Below, piece by piece: positions 8,599 through 18,344 of a stretch of 64,000 nucleotides of DNA; the first letter of the stretch is position 1, and each line of letters starts with the position of its first letter. The translations under genes and the position numbers were made by a program. This DNA comes from Prolixibacteraceae bacterium (GTDB taxonomy: Bacteria > Bacteroidota > Bacteroidia > Bacteroidales > Prolixibacteraceae): contig JAUWAB010000003.1 in the NCBI GenBank assembly GCA_030602265.1, positions 1-64,000 on the forward strand. The letters run 5' to 3'. A model generated the notes under the pieces. It made no database searches, was not told the DNA's origin, and worked only from the letters and a program-made list of their open reading frames with translations.

Positions 8599-9606
8599 TT
8601 ATGGATCCAAATCTGAATATTTGTCCGAACCAGCCGGAGGTGCGACCTGACGCCTTAGCCGGGACAACAGCGATTCAGGCCTGTTGGAATCCTGCTGGGC
8701 TTCATAAATACTGGCATTCAGCTCGAACCCGATCAGCAGGATAAGGGAAAAAAAGTAGATCAGCAGCAATACTACCAGTAAGGTTCCTATAGAACCGTAC
8801 AATTTATTATACTGATTGAAATTATTGATATAAAAGGAAAAACCTATAAGCGTAATAATACTGAGAACGGTTGCCAGGGTTCCTCCTGCGGAGATGAACC
8901 GCCATTCCGATTTCTTGGCCGGTGCCAGATAATAGAGAAAGGAGAAAGCAAAGAAAAAAAGTGCAATAATAATCAGCCATTTGCCGACCGACAGCATATA
9001 ATAGGTTATCCTGTCAAAAAAGACATAATGGTCTACCAGGTAATTTAATGCCAGTTGTCCGAAGGTAATCAGGGCAATAGCGACCGTAAGCAAGAGTGTA
9101 AGGATGAACAGCAGCAGAATGGCAGTAATCCGCTGACTGATCCATGACCGCCCCTGGATGCTGTGCACAGTGGCATCAAACGCGGCCATCATGGATACAA
9201 TGCCATTGGTGGAAAAAACCAGAGCAAAAACAAAACCTATCGACAGTAAGGTCCCGCGGGGCTGCATAATAATATCCGACACGGTGTCTTCGATTGCTTC
9301 GAAAGCCCCGCCCGGCAGCAGGGACTCAATCAATTCAAACAACTCTTCCTGAAAATTATGGATAGGAACATAGGGTATCAGGGTAAACAAAAAAATTATC
9401 GCCGGAAAAAGGGCAATGAAGAAGTTGAAAGCTACGGCCGATGCCCGGGTAGTTAGGGAACCGTCAATAATACTTCTCCAGAAAAACATACTCACATTAT
9501 ATACCGGGACACCGTCCAGAAAAGGCAGTGAGACCTTTTTGGCCCAGGCAGCGATTTTTTCGGCATGTCGTTGGCTGTAGGCAAGAAGTTGTTCCGTAGG
9601 AGACAT
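8599..9606 (-). CDS. YihY/BrkB-family inner membrane protein
   Basis: A 335-residue polytopic membrane protein with about six hydrophobic segments. It has the family features 'TTRASAVAFNFFIALFPAIIFLFTLIPYVP' near residue 60 and 'YYLAPAKKSEWRFISAGGTLATVLSI' near residue 240. YihY family members were once called ribonuclease BN in error, and their true role is not settled. The stop is followed 12 bases later by the lipoprotein gene, and the start lies 4 bases after the DUF4783 gene, which supports an operon. Confidence 0.9.
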   Translation of the reverse strand: MSPTEQLLAYSQRHAEKIAAWAKKVSLPFLDGVPVYNVSMFFWRSIIDGSLTTRASAVAFNFFIALFPAIIFLFTLIPYVPIHNFQEELFELIESLLPGGAFEAIEDTVSDIIMQPRGTLLSIGFVFALVFSTNGIVSMMAAFDATVHSIQGRSWISQRITAILLLFILTLLLTVAIALITFGQLALNYLVDHYVFFDRITYYMLSVGKWLIIIALFFFAFSFLYYLAPAKKSEWRFISAGGTLATVLSIITLIGFSFYINNFNQYNKLYGSIGTLLVVLLLIYFFSLILLIGFELNASIYEAQQDSNRPESLLSRLRRQVAPPAGSDKYSDLDP

Positions 9607-9609
9607 TGC

Positions 9610-10014
9610 CTATTCCTGCTTTTCAATACGCAACTGGTGAATAATATCCTTCCCTCCTGTTTTCTTCATCAGGAAATATACCCGGAAGGTTTCCTGCCTG
9701 GTTACCAGATCACCTATCACATAATGAACGCCCTCTTTACCTCGGTTGTGCTTTTCGGTAAACCTCGTGGGCGGATAACGGCTGAAGAAATTACTGACAA
9801 TCTGCTCGGCCTGGGCCTTGCTGTATATATTGTCATTGTCGAGAATCACCAGTTCGACATTCTGGTTGAAATAGCTGGCCAACACTTTTGCATTTCCTGT
9901 CTGAAGACTGAGCACCACCTCATCGGGAATCTGGGATAAAGCCCGGCCGGATGTAACGGATATCAGGAATATTGTCAGAATCGGCAGCAAAACATACTTT
10001 TTAACTGGCTTCAT
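9610..10014 (-). CDS. DUF4783-family secreted protein (NTF2-like)
   Basis: A protein of about 134 residues, probably exported (MKPVKKYVLLPILTIFLISVTSGRALSQ). The mature part 'LQTGNAKVLASYFNQNVELVILDNDNIYSKAQAEQIVSNFF' is typical of DUF4783, a small Bacteroidota family with an NTF2-like fold. The ATG at 10014 is preferred over the track start at 10053, because it places a basic residue pair directly before the hydrophobic core. It heads the minus-strand operon and diverges from rlmH. No biochemical role is known. Confidence 0.82.
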   Translation of the reverse strand: MKPVKKYVLLPILTIFLISVTSGRALSQIPDEVVLSLQTGNAKVLASYFNQNVELVILDNDNIYSKAQAEQIVSNFFSRYPPTRFTEKHNRGKEGVHYVIGDLVTRQETFRVYFLMKKTGGKDIIHQLRIEKQE

Positions 10015-10123
10015 TATTATCTCATTTTCTATTTTTGTACTATCAGTTATCAAAAACTGTGCAAAAGCTTAAAACTACCTGTATTTTAGCGTAAATTTAA
10101 ACATTTTCTGATAGATCCGACAA

Positions 10124-10597
10124 ATGAAGATAACTCTGGTGGTAACCGGCAAAACGGATTCCGAATGGCTGAAGAAGGGAATCGACGTGTACTGGAACAG
10201 GCTCAGGCACTATGCCTCCATCGAAATGAAAGTGCTGCCCGACCTGAAGAACACCCGCAATATGCCTGAGGATCTGCAGAGGGAGAAAGAAGGGCAACAA
10301 ATAATTGCCTGTCTCGACGGCAAAAATGATACCTATCTGCTGGATGAAGGAGGCCAGCATTTCAGCTCACGGGAATTTTCGCGGTTCATTGAACGAAAAA
10401 TGATTGCAGGCAGCCGTGAACTGACATTTGTAATCGGAGGGCCCTTTGGCTTTTCCGAACAGGTCACCAGAATGGCTACCGGTAAAATTTCACTGTCTCG
10501 CCTCACATTTTCACACCAAATGGTGCGGTTATTGTTCGCGGAACAACTTTACAGAGCTTTTACCATTATCAGGGGAGAATCCTATCACAACGACTGA
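10124..10597 (+). CDS. rlmH: 23S rRNA (pseudouridine-1915 N3)-methyltransferase RlmH
   Basis: A SPOUT-family methyltransferase of 157 residues, the standard length, which methylates pseudouridine 1915 in helix 69 of 23S rRNA using S-adenosylmethionine. The knot motifs are clear: 'FVIGGPFGFSEQV' and 'LSRLTFSHQMVRLLFAEQLYRAFTIIRGESYH' at the C-terminus. The kinase gene begins 3 bases after its stop, so the two are in one operon. Confidence 0.96.
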   Translation: MKITLVVTGKTDSEWLKKGIDVYWNRLRHYASIEMKVLPDLKNTRNMPEDLQREKEGQQIIACLDGKNDTYLLDEGGQHFSSREFSRFIERKMIAGSRELTFVIGGPFGFSEQVTRMATGKISLSRLTFSHQMVRLLFAEQLYRAFTIIRGESYHND

Positions 10598-10600
10598 AAA

Positions 10601-13600
10601 ATGACTGCACACAGGCTCAGGAAATATATGTATCTGGCACTGGCGTTAATCCTTACGCTGGTCGCCCTGCTTGTGGAAAACGGAATATTACTTAAAAATC
10701 CAGAAACCAGGCTGGTTTCCCGCTTTCAGAAGAACCTTCTTCAAAAAGAGGCAGAATTGGATGCCGACTTACAACATATCAGCCAGTTATCCAAAAATCC
10801 GGGATTTACCTTTAATTATCTCAGCGACCTGTCGCCTTTCAATGAAAAAATGGAATCCAACGGAAAAGGTTATCTGATTTACAGGCATGGCAAGCTGTTT
10901 TACTGGTCCGACCGAAGTATCTCCTTCAGGGATAACCTGCCGCTTTCAACGGAACACAATACCCCTGCCGTACATTTTCAGAACGGATTTTACCTTACCC
11001 GGAGCCTCGGATCCGACAGCCTCACCATTATCGGACTGATCCTGATCAAATACGACTTCCCCCACGAAAACCAGTTCCTGGTCAACGAATTTCATCAGGA
11101 CCTAAAACTACCTGCCTCATTTGACTTGTTAATGGCCGGTTCAAAAAATGGGATCCCCATTTATAATATAGACCGCGAAAACGTCTTCAATATTCTCCCC
11201 CGGGGGAAAATCCTCTGTCCGGCAACCCAACTTTACATTCCCGGTATTTTATATATGGCAGGGCTGATCTTCTTCATTCTCTTTTTCAGGATCATCATCT
11301 CGGAAATCAATCCTGCAATCGGATCCAGAATGCTCTATATGGCCGGTTTTCTATTCTTTCTGTATTGGATCCATATCCTGTTCAGGTTCCCTGCCGTATT
11401 TTACAACCTTGATTTTTTCTCTCCGGCACAGTTTGCCTATAGTTTCTGGCTTCCATCGTTAGGTGACTTTTTTATCCTGTCGGCATTTTTCTTTTATCTG
11501 ATGCTGAATATTTACAAAGACCTGAGGATTTCCCACCTGGAAAGAAGCCTCCAGGTTCCCGGTATATACCTGTCGGCAGGCCTGCTGTTTCTTGCCGCCA
11601 TGACCTACCTGCTTATCGATTTCTTCATAAGGAAACTGATTTACAATTCAAGTTTCTCCTTTACCCTGAACCAGATCAACGAAATTACCCTGGAGACCGT
11701 GTTGGGAATGGCCTCGGTCATGTTCCTCCTTTTCGGGCTGCTTCTGCTTACCATACGGATAATCGACGAAACCAGGAGGTTCTGCTCCGTAAGCAAAACC
11801 CTGCAGCAGACCGTTTGGGTTGCATTGACCGCCGGAATCCTGCACTGGATATTTACCGGAATAATTTTGTCTGAACCTCTGATACTTTTCATGGTCCTTG
11901 GTATCCTGTCGGCTGCTTTCTCCCCCTCAAGTTCAAGAAAATTCGGAATGAGTTACCTGATCCTGTTTGTTTCCATCATTACTATATTTTCTATTGAAGT
12001 AATCTACCGGGTAACCGTACAGAAAGAACGGGAGGTACAGCAATTGCTTGCCATAACCCTCGTTGCCGAACATGATCCTGCTGCTGAAGTCTTTCTTGCA
12101 GAGATACAAAAAGAAATAAACATCGATCCGAATATCCCCGGATATCTCCTGCAAACTTATGATCATCTTGAGGAATATCTTGCCCTGACCTATTTCAGCG
12201 GATATTTCAGGCAGTATGACCTGCAGATAACCATCTGCAGCGGAAGTGACAGCCTGATTATACAACCCCAGAACATATTGGTCCCCTGCTTCCCCTTCTT
12301 TGATGAAATGATCGAAAAAGAGGGTAATCCCCTTCCGGGAACCAGTTTTTATTACATGGAGAATATGAACGGCAGAATCTCCTACTTTGGCAAGATCCAC
12401 TATCCCCTCACTTCCGACTCCATCGGTATATCCATATTCGTGGAACTCAACTCAAAGATTCTTTCCGAAGGAATCGGTTTTCCGGAACTGCTGATTGACA
12501 AATCCATGCAAAAACCCTCCTCTTACAACAGGTTTGAGTATGCCAAATATTACGGTGGTGAATTGGTTGACCGGCATGGAGACTACCTGTATAACTATTA
12601 TATCTATTCATACAACTTTGCCGATGACGAGTTTACCTTCTCTGAATGGGACGGATACGAACATCTGATTTACGGAACCCGGGGAGACAACTACATTATT
12701 GTCAGCCGGAGCCTGTACACATTTGTCGATTATCTTATTTCATTTCCTTACCTCTTCGTATTCTATTTTGTGTTTTCCCTGGTCACCCTGTTGTTTATCC
12801 GACCAGGATTCAGAAAAATGAGGCTGCAGATCGATCTGAAAGTCAGGATTCAGGCAGCCATTATCTCCATTGTGTTTGTTTCACTGCTGTTGGTAGCCAT
12901 TGGCACCATATTGTACAACGTGGAAGAATACAGATCAAGGCTTCAGGAAGACCTGGACGACAAAATGAATTCCATATCGGCAGAAATCGACATGAGGCTT
13001 GAAAACCTGGATCAGATCACTCCCGACCTGGAGGAGTGGTTCACGCGTGAGCTGGTAAAATTATCCAACATTTTCCGGACCGACATCAACATTTACGGGA
13101 TCGATGGAAACATTATTGTATCCTCCCGCCCTGAATTATTCAACAAAGGACTGATTTCCAGAAAGATTAATGCGCAGGCCTATTTTGAACTGTTTGAAAA
13201 CTTCCAGACGAACTATTTCCAGCCCGAAAAAATCGGTAACCTGAGATTTTTGTCGGCCTATTCACCGATAATCAATAACTCGGGCGACTACCTGGGTTTT
13301 ATCAATCTGCCCTATTTTACCCATCAGGACAAATACAGCCAGGAAATATCCACCTTTATTGTTGCCTTTATCAACCTCTATGTCCTGTTGTTCCTGGCCA
13401 GTATCCTGGTAGCCCTGTTTATTGCCAACCAGATAACCCGTCCCCTGGTCGCCATCAGGGAAAATCTGAGAAAAATCGAATTGGGTAAAAGAAATGAACC
13501 TATCGACTACAGGAAGGATGACGAAATCGGTAAACTGGTAAAAGAGTACAATAAAAAAGTGGATGAACTGGCCATAAGTGCCGAACTGTTAGCCAGATCG

Positions 13601-14299
13601 GAAAGGGAGAGTGCATGGAGGGAAATGGCCAAACAGATTGCCCATGAGATCAAGAATCCGCTGACACCCATGAAGCTGAACATTCAGCATCTGCTCAGAT
13701 TTACCGGCGATGGTCCTGAGTACCGGGAAACAGTCAACCGCATAGCCAAGATTCTGATCAGCCAGATTGAAACCCTATCAGACATTGCCACCGAGTTTTC
13801 GAATTTTGCCAAAATCCCAACTGCCCGTAAACAGGAATTTAACCTCGCCGCCCAGATCTCCAAGGTTATTGAACTGTATGAAAACGACAACCGCGTGCAT
13901 ATCCATTTTGAACGGGGAAATTGCGGGAACCTGATGGTCAGTGCCGACCGGGAACAGTTGTCGAGGGCATTCATCAACCTGATCAAAAACGGGATTCAGG
14001 CGATTCCTCAGGAGCGACGTGGACTTATAGAAATCAGCCTGAAAAGACGCGACCACATGGTGGTTATATCGGTAAAAGATAATGGCACCGGCATTCCTGA
14101 ACACCTCAGGGAAAAAATGTTCAGTCCCAATTTTACAACAAAAACCAGTGGCATGGGCCTGGGCCTGGCCATTGTTAAAAATATTGTGGAAAATTTCAAC
14201 GGCAGGATCTGGTTTGATACCGAAACCGACCAAGGCACTACTTTTTATCTGGAGATTCCGGTCCTTGAGGAATCCGGTTCAGATCCGGAAGAGTCGTGA
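10601..14299 (+). CDS. Large multi-spanning sensor histidine kinase, NtrY-like
   Basis: A 1232-residue membrane histidine kinase, much longer than usual. In order: an N-terminal membrane anchor and a first extracytoplasmic part (about 25-205); a cluster of six to eight membrane segments (about 205-455); a second extracytoplasmic region (about 470-720); two membrane segments (about 725-790); a third sensor region to about 925; a membrane segment; a HAMP linker ('ITRPLVAIRENLRKIELGKR'); and the HisKA box with phospho-acceptor His1015 (IAHEIKNPLTPMK). It ends in an ATPase domain with 'DNGTGIPE' and 'GMGLGLAIVKNIV'. The kinase core resembles NtrY. No response regulator is adjacent. The stop overlaps the GTG of the next gene. 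Confidence 0.9.
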   Translation: MTAHRLRKYMYLALALILTLVALLVENGILLKNPETRLVSRFQKNLLQKEAELDADLQHISQLSKNPGFTFNYLSDLSPFNEKMESNGKGYLIYRHGKLFYWSDRSISFRDNLPLSTEHNTPAVHFQNGFYLTRSLGSDSLTIIGLILIKYDFPHENQFLVNEFHQDLKLPASFDLLMAGSKNGIPIYNIDRENVFNILPRGKILCPATQLYIPGILYMAGLIFFILFFRIIISEINPAIGSRMLYMAGFLFFLYWIHILFRFPAVFYNLDFFSPAQFAYSFWLPSLGDFFILSAFFFYLMLNIYKDLRISHLERSLQVPGIYLSAGLLFLAAMTYLLIDFFIRKLIYNSSFSFTLNQINEITLETVLGMASVMFLLFGLLLLTIRIIDETRRFCSVSKTLQQTVWVALTAGILHWIFTGIILSEPLILFMVLGILSAAFSPSSSRKFGMSYLILFVSIITIFSIEVIYRVTVQKEREVQQLLAITLVAEHDPAAEVFLAEIQKEINIDPNIPGYLLQTYDHLEEYLALTYFSGYFRQYDLQITICSGSDSLIIQPQNILVPCFPFFDEMIEKEGNPLPGTSFYYMENMNGRISYFGKIHYPLTSDSIGISIFVELNSKILSEGIGFPELLIDKSMQKPSSYNRFEYAKYYGGELVDRHGDYLYNYYIYSYNFADDEFTFSEWDGYEHLIYGTRGDNYIIVSRSLYTFVDYLISFPYLFVFYFVFSLVTLLFIRPGFRKMRLQIDLKVRIQAAIISIVFVSLLLVAIGTILYNVEEYRSRLQEDLDDKMNSISAEIDMRLENLDQITPDLEEWFTRELVKLSNIFRTDINIYGIDGNIIVSSRPELFNKGLISRKINAQAYFELFENFQTNYFQPEKIGNLRFLSAYSPIINNSGDYLGFINLPYFTHQDKYSQEISTFIVAFINLYVLLFLASILVALFIANQITRPLVAIRENLRKIELGKRNEPIDYRKDDEIGKLVKEYNKKVDELAISAELLARSERESAWREMAKQIAHEIKNPLTPMKLNIQHLLRFTGDGPEYRETVNRIAKILISQIETLSDIATEFSNFAKIPTARKQEFNLAAQISKVIELYENDNRVHIHFERGNCGNLMVSADREQLSRAFINLIKNGIQAIPQERRGLIEISLKRRDHMVVISVKDNGTGIPEHLREKMFSPNFTTKTSGMGLGLAIVKNIVENFNGRIWFDTETDQGTTFYLEIPVLEESGSDPEES

Positions 14300-14760
14300 A
14301 GAAACCAATCCTGATAATAGACATCAGTAAACAGGCAAATCATCTTAAACAGAAATTTATGGTACCCATATCATTTAAAGAAATAACCCGGCGCATAAGT
14401 ATCGTTGAACTGCCCGAAACGGACCTGGTCATCGGCATTGGCACAGGGGGTATTGTTCCGGCTGCCCTGACCGCTTACAGACTCGGTGTGGAACTTCGCG
14501 TAATGACATTGAATTACCGGGATGAGAATAACCAACCCAGGCATGAAAGCCCTGTTGTCCTGCAGCTTCCTGAAGATCCTGAACTGAGTGGCAAAAAGAT
14601 CCTGCTGGTGGATGATGTTTCAGTATCGGGGAAAACCCTGGATGCTGCCCGAGAACTGTTGAAAGGACTGGAGGTTAAGACCCTGACCATGAAAGGGAAG
14701 GCCGACTATGTTTTATTTCCTGAAGTGAAGGATTGCGTAAAATGGCCATGGAAACCCTGA
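14296..14760 (+). CDS. Phosphoribosyltransferase-domain protein
   Basis: A 154-residue type I phosphoribosyltransferase-fold protein starting at a GTG that overlaps the kinase stop by 4 bases. The PRPP-binding loop is intact (KILLVDDVSVSGKTLDAA), and 'VIGIGTGGIVPAALTAYRLG' is the N-terminal PPi loop region. The hood that sets base specificity is short, so it resembles uncharacterised or xanthine/guanine-type members. A purine salvage or regulatory role is possible. Coupling to a histidine kinase gene is unusual. It converges with the rhomboid gene downstream, with a 5-base gap. Confidence 0.85.
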   Translation: MKKPILIIDISKQANHLKQKFMVPISFKEITRRISIVELPETDLVIGIGTGGIVPAALTAYRLGVELRVMTLNYRDENNQPRHESPVVLQLPEDPELSGKKILLVDDVSVSGKTLDAARELLKGLEVKTLTMKGKADYVLFPEVKDCVKWPWKP

Positions 14761-14765
14761 TACCA

Positions 14766-15638
14766 TCATTTGCCATGCCTGAAGAGGGTCTCCTTTTCTG
14801 ATCTGCTCAGGCTTTCGTAGCCTTCCTGTGCAATTTTATCCAGAATGCGGTTCAGCTCCTCATGGTCGGCTGCACGTTGCCGGTTGTATTCATAGTCGTC
14901 GCGGGGCGGCCTTTTGTGTACAATACGGAAATTTTTCCGGGGCCTGGCCATACCTTCCACCCGGTCTATCAACCTGGTCACCCCGGAGGAAATATCCCTG
15001 CCCTTCCGATGGAAGGCAACAAACCAGTATCCCGCTAACACACCGCCCAAATGGGCAATGTTACCACCCGCATTGGAGGTGGAGATTCCGATGATATAAC
15101 TGAAAACCATAAATAAAGCCACATACTTAAGAGGTACCCTGCCGATCAGGAAAAGATGGACCTCCCGGTTGGGATCCCGCACGGCAGCTGCGATCAGGAT
15201 GGCTATAATTGAGGCCGAAGCCCCTAAGAGATATGAGCTGGAAACGACCTGCTGAAAAGCCGGAAAAACATTATAAGCCAGAATATACAGAAGACCGCCC
15301 GATAAACCGCCGATAAAATACAGTCCAAGCAATTGCTTCTGGTCATAGTAATCCAGGAATATCCTCCCGAACCAGTATAGGACAAGCAGGTTGAACAGGA
15401 TATGGATAAAATCAAAATGTAAAAACATATAGGTCAGCAATGACCAGGGTTGCTTCAACAGCATACCTATCCCGGAGGGAAGTTCAAACCATTCGATGAA
15501 CGGGACCGATTTACCTGCCAGGAAAAACACCACGTAAATTACCCTGAACGCCAAAAATACAGCAAGGTTCACGTAAATGAGACGGGTAATGACCGACCCC
15601 TCCCGGAAAGACGCTTTTATTTCATCGAAGATTTCCAT
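14766..15638 (-). CDS. Rhomboid-family intramembrane serine protease (second of pair)
   Basis: A 290-residue polytopic protease that cuts membrane proteins within the bilayer. The 'HFDFIHILFNLLVLYWFGR' region is the conserved TM2 motif. The catalytic serine is in 'LLGASASII' and the catalytic histidine in 'NIAHLGGVLAGYWF'. The cytoplasmic tail after about residue 205 is basic and then acidic ('PRKNFRIVHKRPPRDDYEYNRQRAADHEELNRIL'), matching the C-terminal extension common in Bacteroidota rhomboids. It follows the other rhomboid by 7 bases in the mutL operon. Substrates are unknown. Confidence 0.92.
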   Translation of the reverse strand: MEIFDEIKASFREGSVITRLIYVNLAVFLAFRVIYVVFFLAGKSVPFIEWFELPSGIGMLLKQPWSLLTYMFLHFDFIHILFNLLVLYWFGRIFLDYYDQKQLLGLYFIGGLSGGLLYILAYNVFPAFQQVVSSSYLLGASASIIAILIAAAVRDPNREVHLFLIGRVPLKYVALFMVFSYIIGISTSNAGGNIAHLGGVLAGYWFVAFHRKGRDISSGVTRLIDRVEGMARPRKNFRIVHKRPPRDDYEYNRQRAADHEELNRILDKIAQEGYESLSRSEKETLFRHGK

Positions 15639-15645
15639 TTACCCG

Positions 15646-16476
15646 TCAATAAAACGTGTTAGTGGTTTTAGCCCAGTATTTGATGAGCAGAAATCCGAAC
15701 AGCATACCACCCAAATGGGCAAAGTGGGCAATACTGCCCCCCGAGTTGGTCAATCCAAGGTAGAGTTCGATCGCCCCATAACCGATTACAAAATATTTCG
15801 CTTTGATCGGAATGGGAGGGAAGATCAGCATCAGCTGGGTATTGGGGAAAATCATTCCGAAGGCCAGCAGGATACCAAACACGGCACCGGAAGCACCAAC
15901 GGTGGGGATATCCATTTTCATCTTCAGGATTCTCTCCATAAGCTTTTCCCCTTCGGCAGCGTAGCTCACCGATCCCGGATTATCGTACCATGACTGGATA
16001 AAATCGATCAGCTGGGGCGAGGGTCTGCCTAAATGTTTGTTGGCAAATTTCTCTAATAACTCCGGGGCCGGAGTATTGGAAAAAGCCACGATTGCATTTT
16101 TAATTGAGTTGATTTCCAGATGATTTACAAACATATGCAAGGCTACAGCGCCCAGACCGGTTACAAAATAGTAAATGAGAAACCTGCGCGGCCCCCAGAT
16201 GCTTTCCAGGACTCGCCCGAACATCCAGAGGGCGAACATATTGAAAAACAGGTGCATAAATCCACCGTGCATGAACATATGCGTAACGACCTGATACAAC
16301 CTGAATTTCTCGGAAGCAGGATAGTGCATACCGAACATATCGGTAAAATTAAACCCTGAAGCTTCCATGGCGTAGGTAGCCAGGAGCATTAGCACATTGA
16401 TAATGATCAGGTTCTTGACCACTACCGGGGTATTCTGAAATATTGGTCTGTATTGCATTCTAAAAATATTTTTCAA
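15646..16476 (-). CDS. Rhomboid-family intramembrane serine protease (first of pair)
   Basis: A 276-residue rhomboid protease. It has 'HMFMHGGFMHLFFNMFALWMFGR' in TM2, the catalytic serine in 'TVGASGAVFGIL', and the histidine in 'HFAHLGGMLFGFLLIKYW'. Between TM3 and TM4 it carries an insertion of about 75 hydrophilic residues ('NAIVAFSNTPAPELLEKFANK') absent from its neighbour. The two genes therefore differ in loop structure and probably in substrate. It starts 10 bases after the mutL stop. Confidence 0.93.
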   Translation of the reverse strand: MKNIFRMQYRPIFQNTPVVVKNLIIINVLMLLATYAMEASGFNFTDMFGMHYPASEKFRLYQVVTHMFMHGGFMHLFFNMFALWMFGRVLESIWGPRRFLIYYFVTGLGAVALHMFVNHLEINSIKNAIVAFSNTPAPELLEKFANKHLGRPSPQLIDFIQSWYDNPGSVSYAAEGEKLMERILKMKMDIPTVGASGAVFGILLAFGMIFPNTQLMLIFPPIPIKAKYFVIGYGAIELYLGLTNSGGSIAHFAHLGGMLFGFLLIKYWAKTTNTFY

Positions 16477-16485
16477 TTACAGGAA

Positions 16486-18333
16486 TCATCTTCCGAACAT
16501 CTTTTCGATATCACCGATCGGGACAATCGTAAGTACCGGTTTACCATCGGGAGCAAAATTTGGCGATTTGCAGGCGAACAGCTGGTCGACCAGGTGATCC
16601 ATTTCTTCAGGCTGTAAATCGACCCCGTAACTGAGGGCTGAAGCCTTCGCCAACGAGGTGGCCACCTGCTCCCTGACACGACTTTTCGCTTCAAGCGGTG
16701 AATTCTTAAACTCCTCCAGAAGCTTCTCTACCAGGTCAGCAGGTGAGGAAGAAGCCAGAACTCCGGGTACTCCGTTGATGATAAAGGTATCTTTACCGAA
16801 CTCCCTGATATCAAAACCCAATGCGGTAACATCAGGAAGTATCTCCATTAACAACGCAGCGTCAAGAGGGTTCAATTCGAAGGTATGCGGAAAAAGTATC
16901 TGCTGGGTGGGAACCCGCTCACTGGCCATTATCTCCATGAACTTTTCGAACAGGATCCTCTCCTGGGCTCTTTTCTGGTCGATCAGCATCATACCGGATT
17001 TCACCGGCAGGATCAGGTATTTTTGTTTCAGCTGAAGAACCTTTTTCCCTGAATAACCTAATGGCGGATCCGTAAAAATGCCCCTTTCAGGATTGCGGTC
17101 GACCGAAACGGTATCAGGTCTGGCATTCTCCATACCGGTATAAAGTGACTCCCAATGCCTGAGGTTCTGACCCTGGCTGACATTTCCGGACGATCTTGAA
17201 CCCGCTGATTGTCCGTGTGATTCACTGAAAGGATTGTAAGCCGGATTAAATTCTATAAAAGGAGTTGTAACCGTTTGTCCGGGCCTTGGAGGTAATGGTA
17301 TATCAACACTTCCTTCCTGGTCAAAATCAATCGATGGGACGACATTATGCTTGCCCAGGGTTTCCCTGACGGCTGCATTCAGGATTTGCCAGATGGCAGT
17401 CTCGCTCTCAAATTTAATTTCAGTCTTGGTGGGATGTACATTGATGTCAATGTTTGCAGGATCAATTTCCAGAAAAATAAAGTACGATGGAAAGGCGTCC
17501 TGCGGGAGCAGTTTTTCATAGGCCTGCATCACGGCTTTATGAAACCAGGGATGACGCATGTAGCGCCGGTTGACAAAGAAAAACTGTTCTCCCATGGTTT
17601 TCCGGGCGTATTTGGGCAGCCCGGCATATCCCGAAACCGATAGTATGGAAGTGGAGGTTTCCATTGGCACGAGAGCCTGATTAATGGATTTTCCAAACAA
17701 TCCGGCAATTCGCTTTCGGGGGTGACCTGCAGGGAGTTCATACAAAGACGTCCCGTTATGGAAAAGAGAAATGGCTACTTCAGGATTGGGAATGGCAACA
17801 CGTTGGATCTCACTGATAATCAGCTTCAGCTCTGTAGCATCCGTTTTCAGGAATTTCCGGCGGGCAGGAACATTAAAAAAGAGATTCTTGACCTGAATGG
17901 TGGTGCCATTGCTGCAGGCAGCGGGTTCCTGTGTGATGATCCTGGTCGCATTGATGTGCAGGTACGTTCCTGTCTCATCCTCGTGTCTTTTCGTTCGCAT
18001 TTCCACATCGGCGATGGCAGCAACCGATGCCAGGGCTTCACCCCTGAAACCCATGGTTCGGATAGCAAAAAGATCGTTGGCTGAAGAAATTTTCGAGGTT
18101 GCATGCCTCTCAAAGGCCATTCGGGCATCAGAAGGCGACATACCGCAACCGTTGTCGGTAATCTGGATGAGTGTTTTACCGGCATCCTTAATATGAACCA
18201 CGATATCTGTAGCACCGGCATCAAGTGCATTCTCCACCAATTCCTTGACCACGGAAGCAGGGCGCTGGATTACCTCACCTGCAGCAATCTGGTTGGCAAC
18301 CGAGTCGGGTAAAAGTCGGATAATGTCACTCAC
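16486..18333 (-). CDS. mutL: DNA mismatch repair protein MutL
   Basis: A mismatch repair ATPase of 615 residues that links MutS recognition to strand removal. The GHKL ATPase is complete at the N-terminus: 'NQIAAGEVIQRPASVVKELVENALDAGA', 'DNGCGM' and 'TMGFRGEALASVAAI'. The C-terminal dimerisation domain contains 'LIDQKRAQERILFEKF', where endonuclease-active MutL proteins have DQHA-x2-E-x4-E. It ends in 'SPNFAPDGKP...EKMFGR' instead of a clear CPHGRP motif. The nicking site thus looks altered, perhaps as a lineage trait. It is cotranscribed with two rhomboids. Confidence 0.97.
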   Translation of the reverse strand: MSDIIRLLPDSVANQIAAGEVIQRPASVVKELVENALDAGATDIVVHIKDAGKTLIQITDNGCGMSPSDARMAFERHATSKISSANDLFAIRTMGFRGEALASVAAIADVEMRTKRHEDETGTYLHINATRIITQEPAACSNGTTIQVKNLFFNVPARRKFLKTDATELKLIISEIQRVAIPNPEVAISLFHNGTSLYELPAGHPRKRIAGLFGKSINQALVPMETSTSILSVSGYAGLPKYARKTMGEQFFFVNRRYMRHPWFHKAVMQAYEKLLPQDAFPSYFIFLEIDPANIDINVHPTKTEIKFESETAIWQILNAAVRETLGKHNVVPSIDFDQEGSVDIPLPPRPGQTVTTPFIEFNPAYNPFSESHGQSAGSRSSGNVSQGQNLRHWESLYTGMENARPDTVSVDRNPERGIFTDPPLGYSGKKVLQLKQKYLILPVKSGMMLIDQKRAQERILFEKFMEIMASERVPTQQILFPHTFELNPLDAALLMEILPDVTALGFDIREFGKDTFIINGVPGVLASSSPADLVEKLLEEFKNSPLEAKSRVREQVATSLAKASALSYGVDLQPEEMDHLVDQLFACKSPNFAPDGKPVLTIVPIGDIEKMFGR

Positions 18334-18344
18334 TCCAGGCGGGT

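Noticed and set aside
14296-14299. Frameshift suspicion between the kinase and the phosphoribosyltransferase
   Set aside because: Both reading frames are complete with proper ends. The GTG/TGA overlap is ordinary translational coupling.
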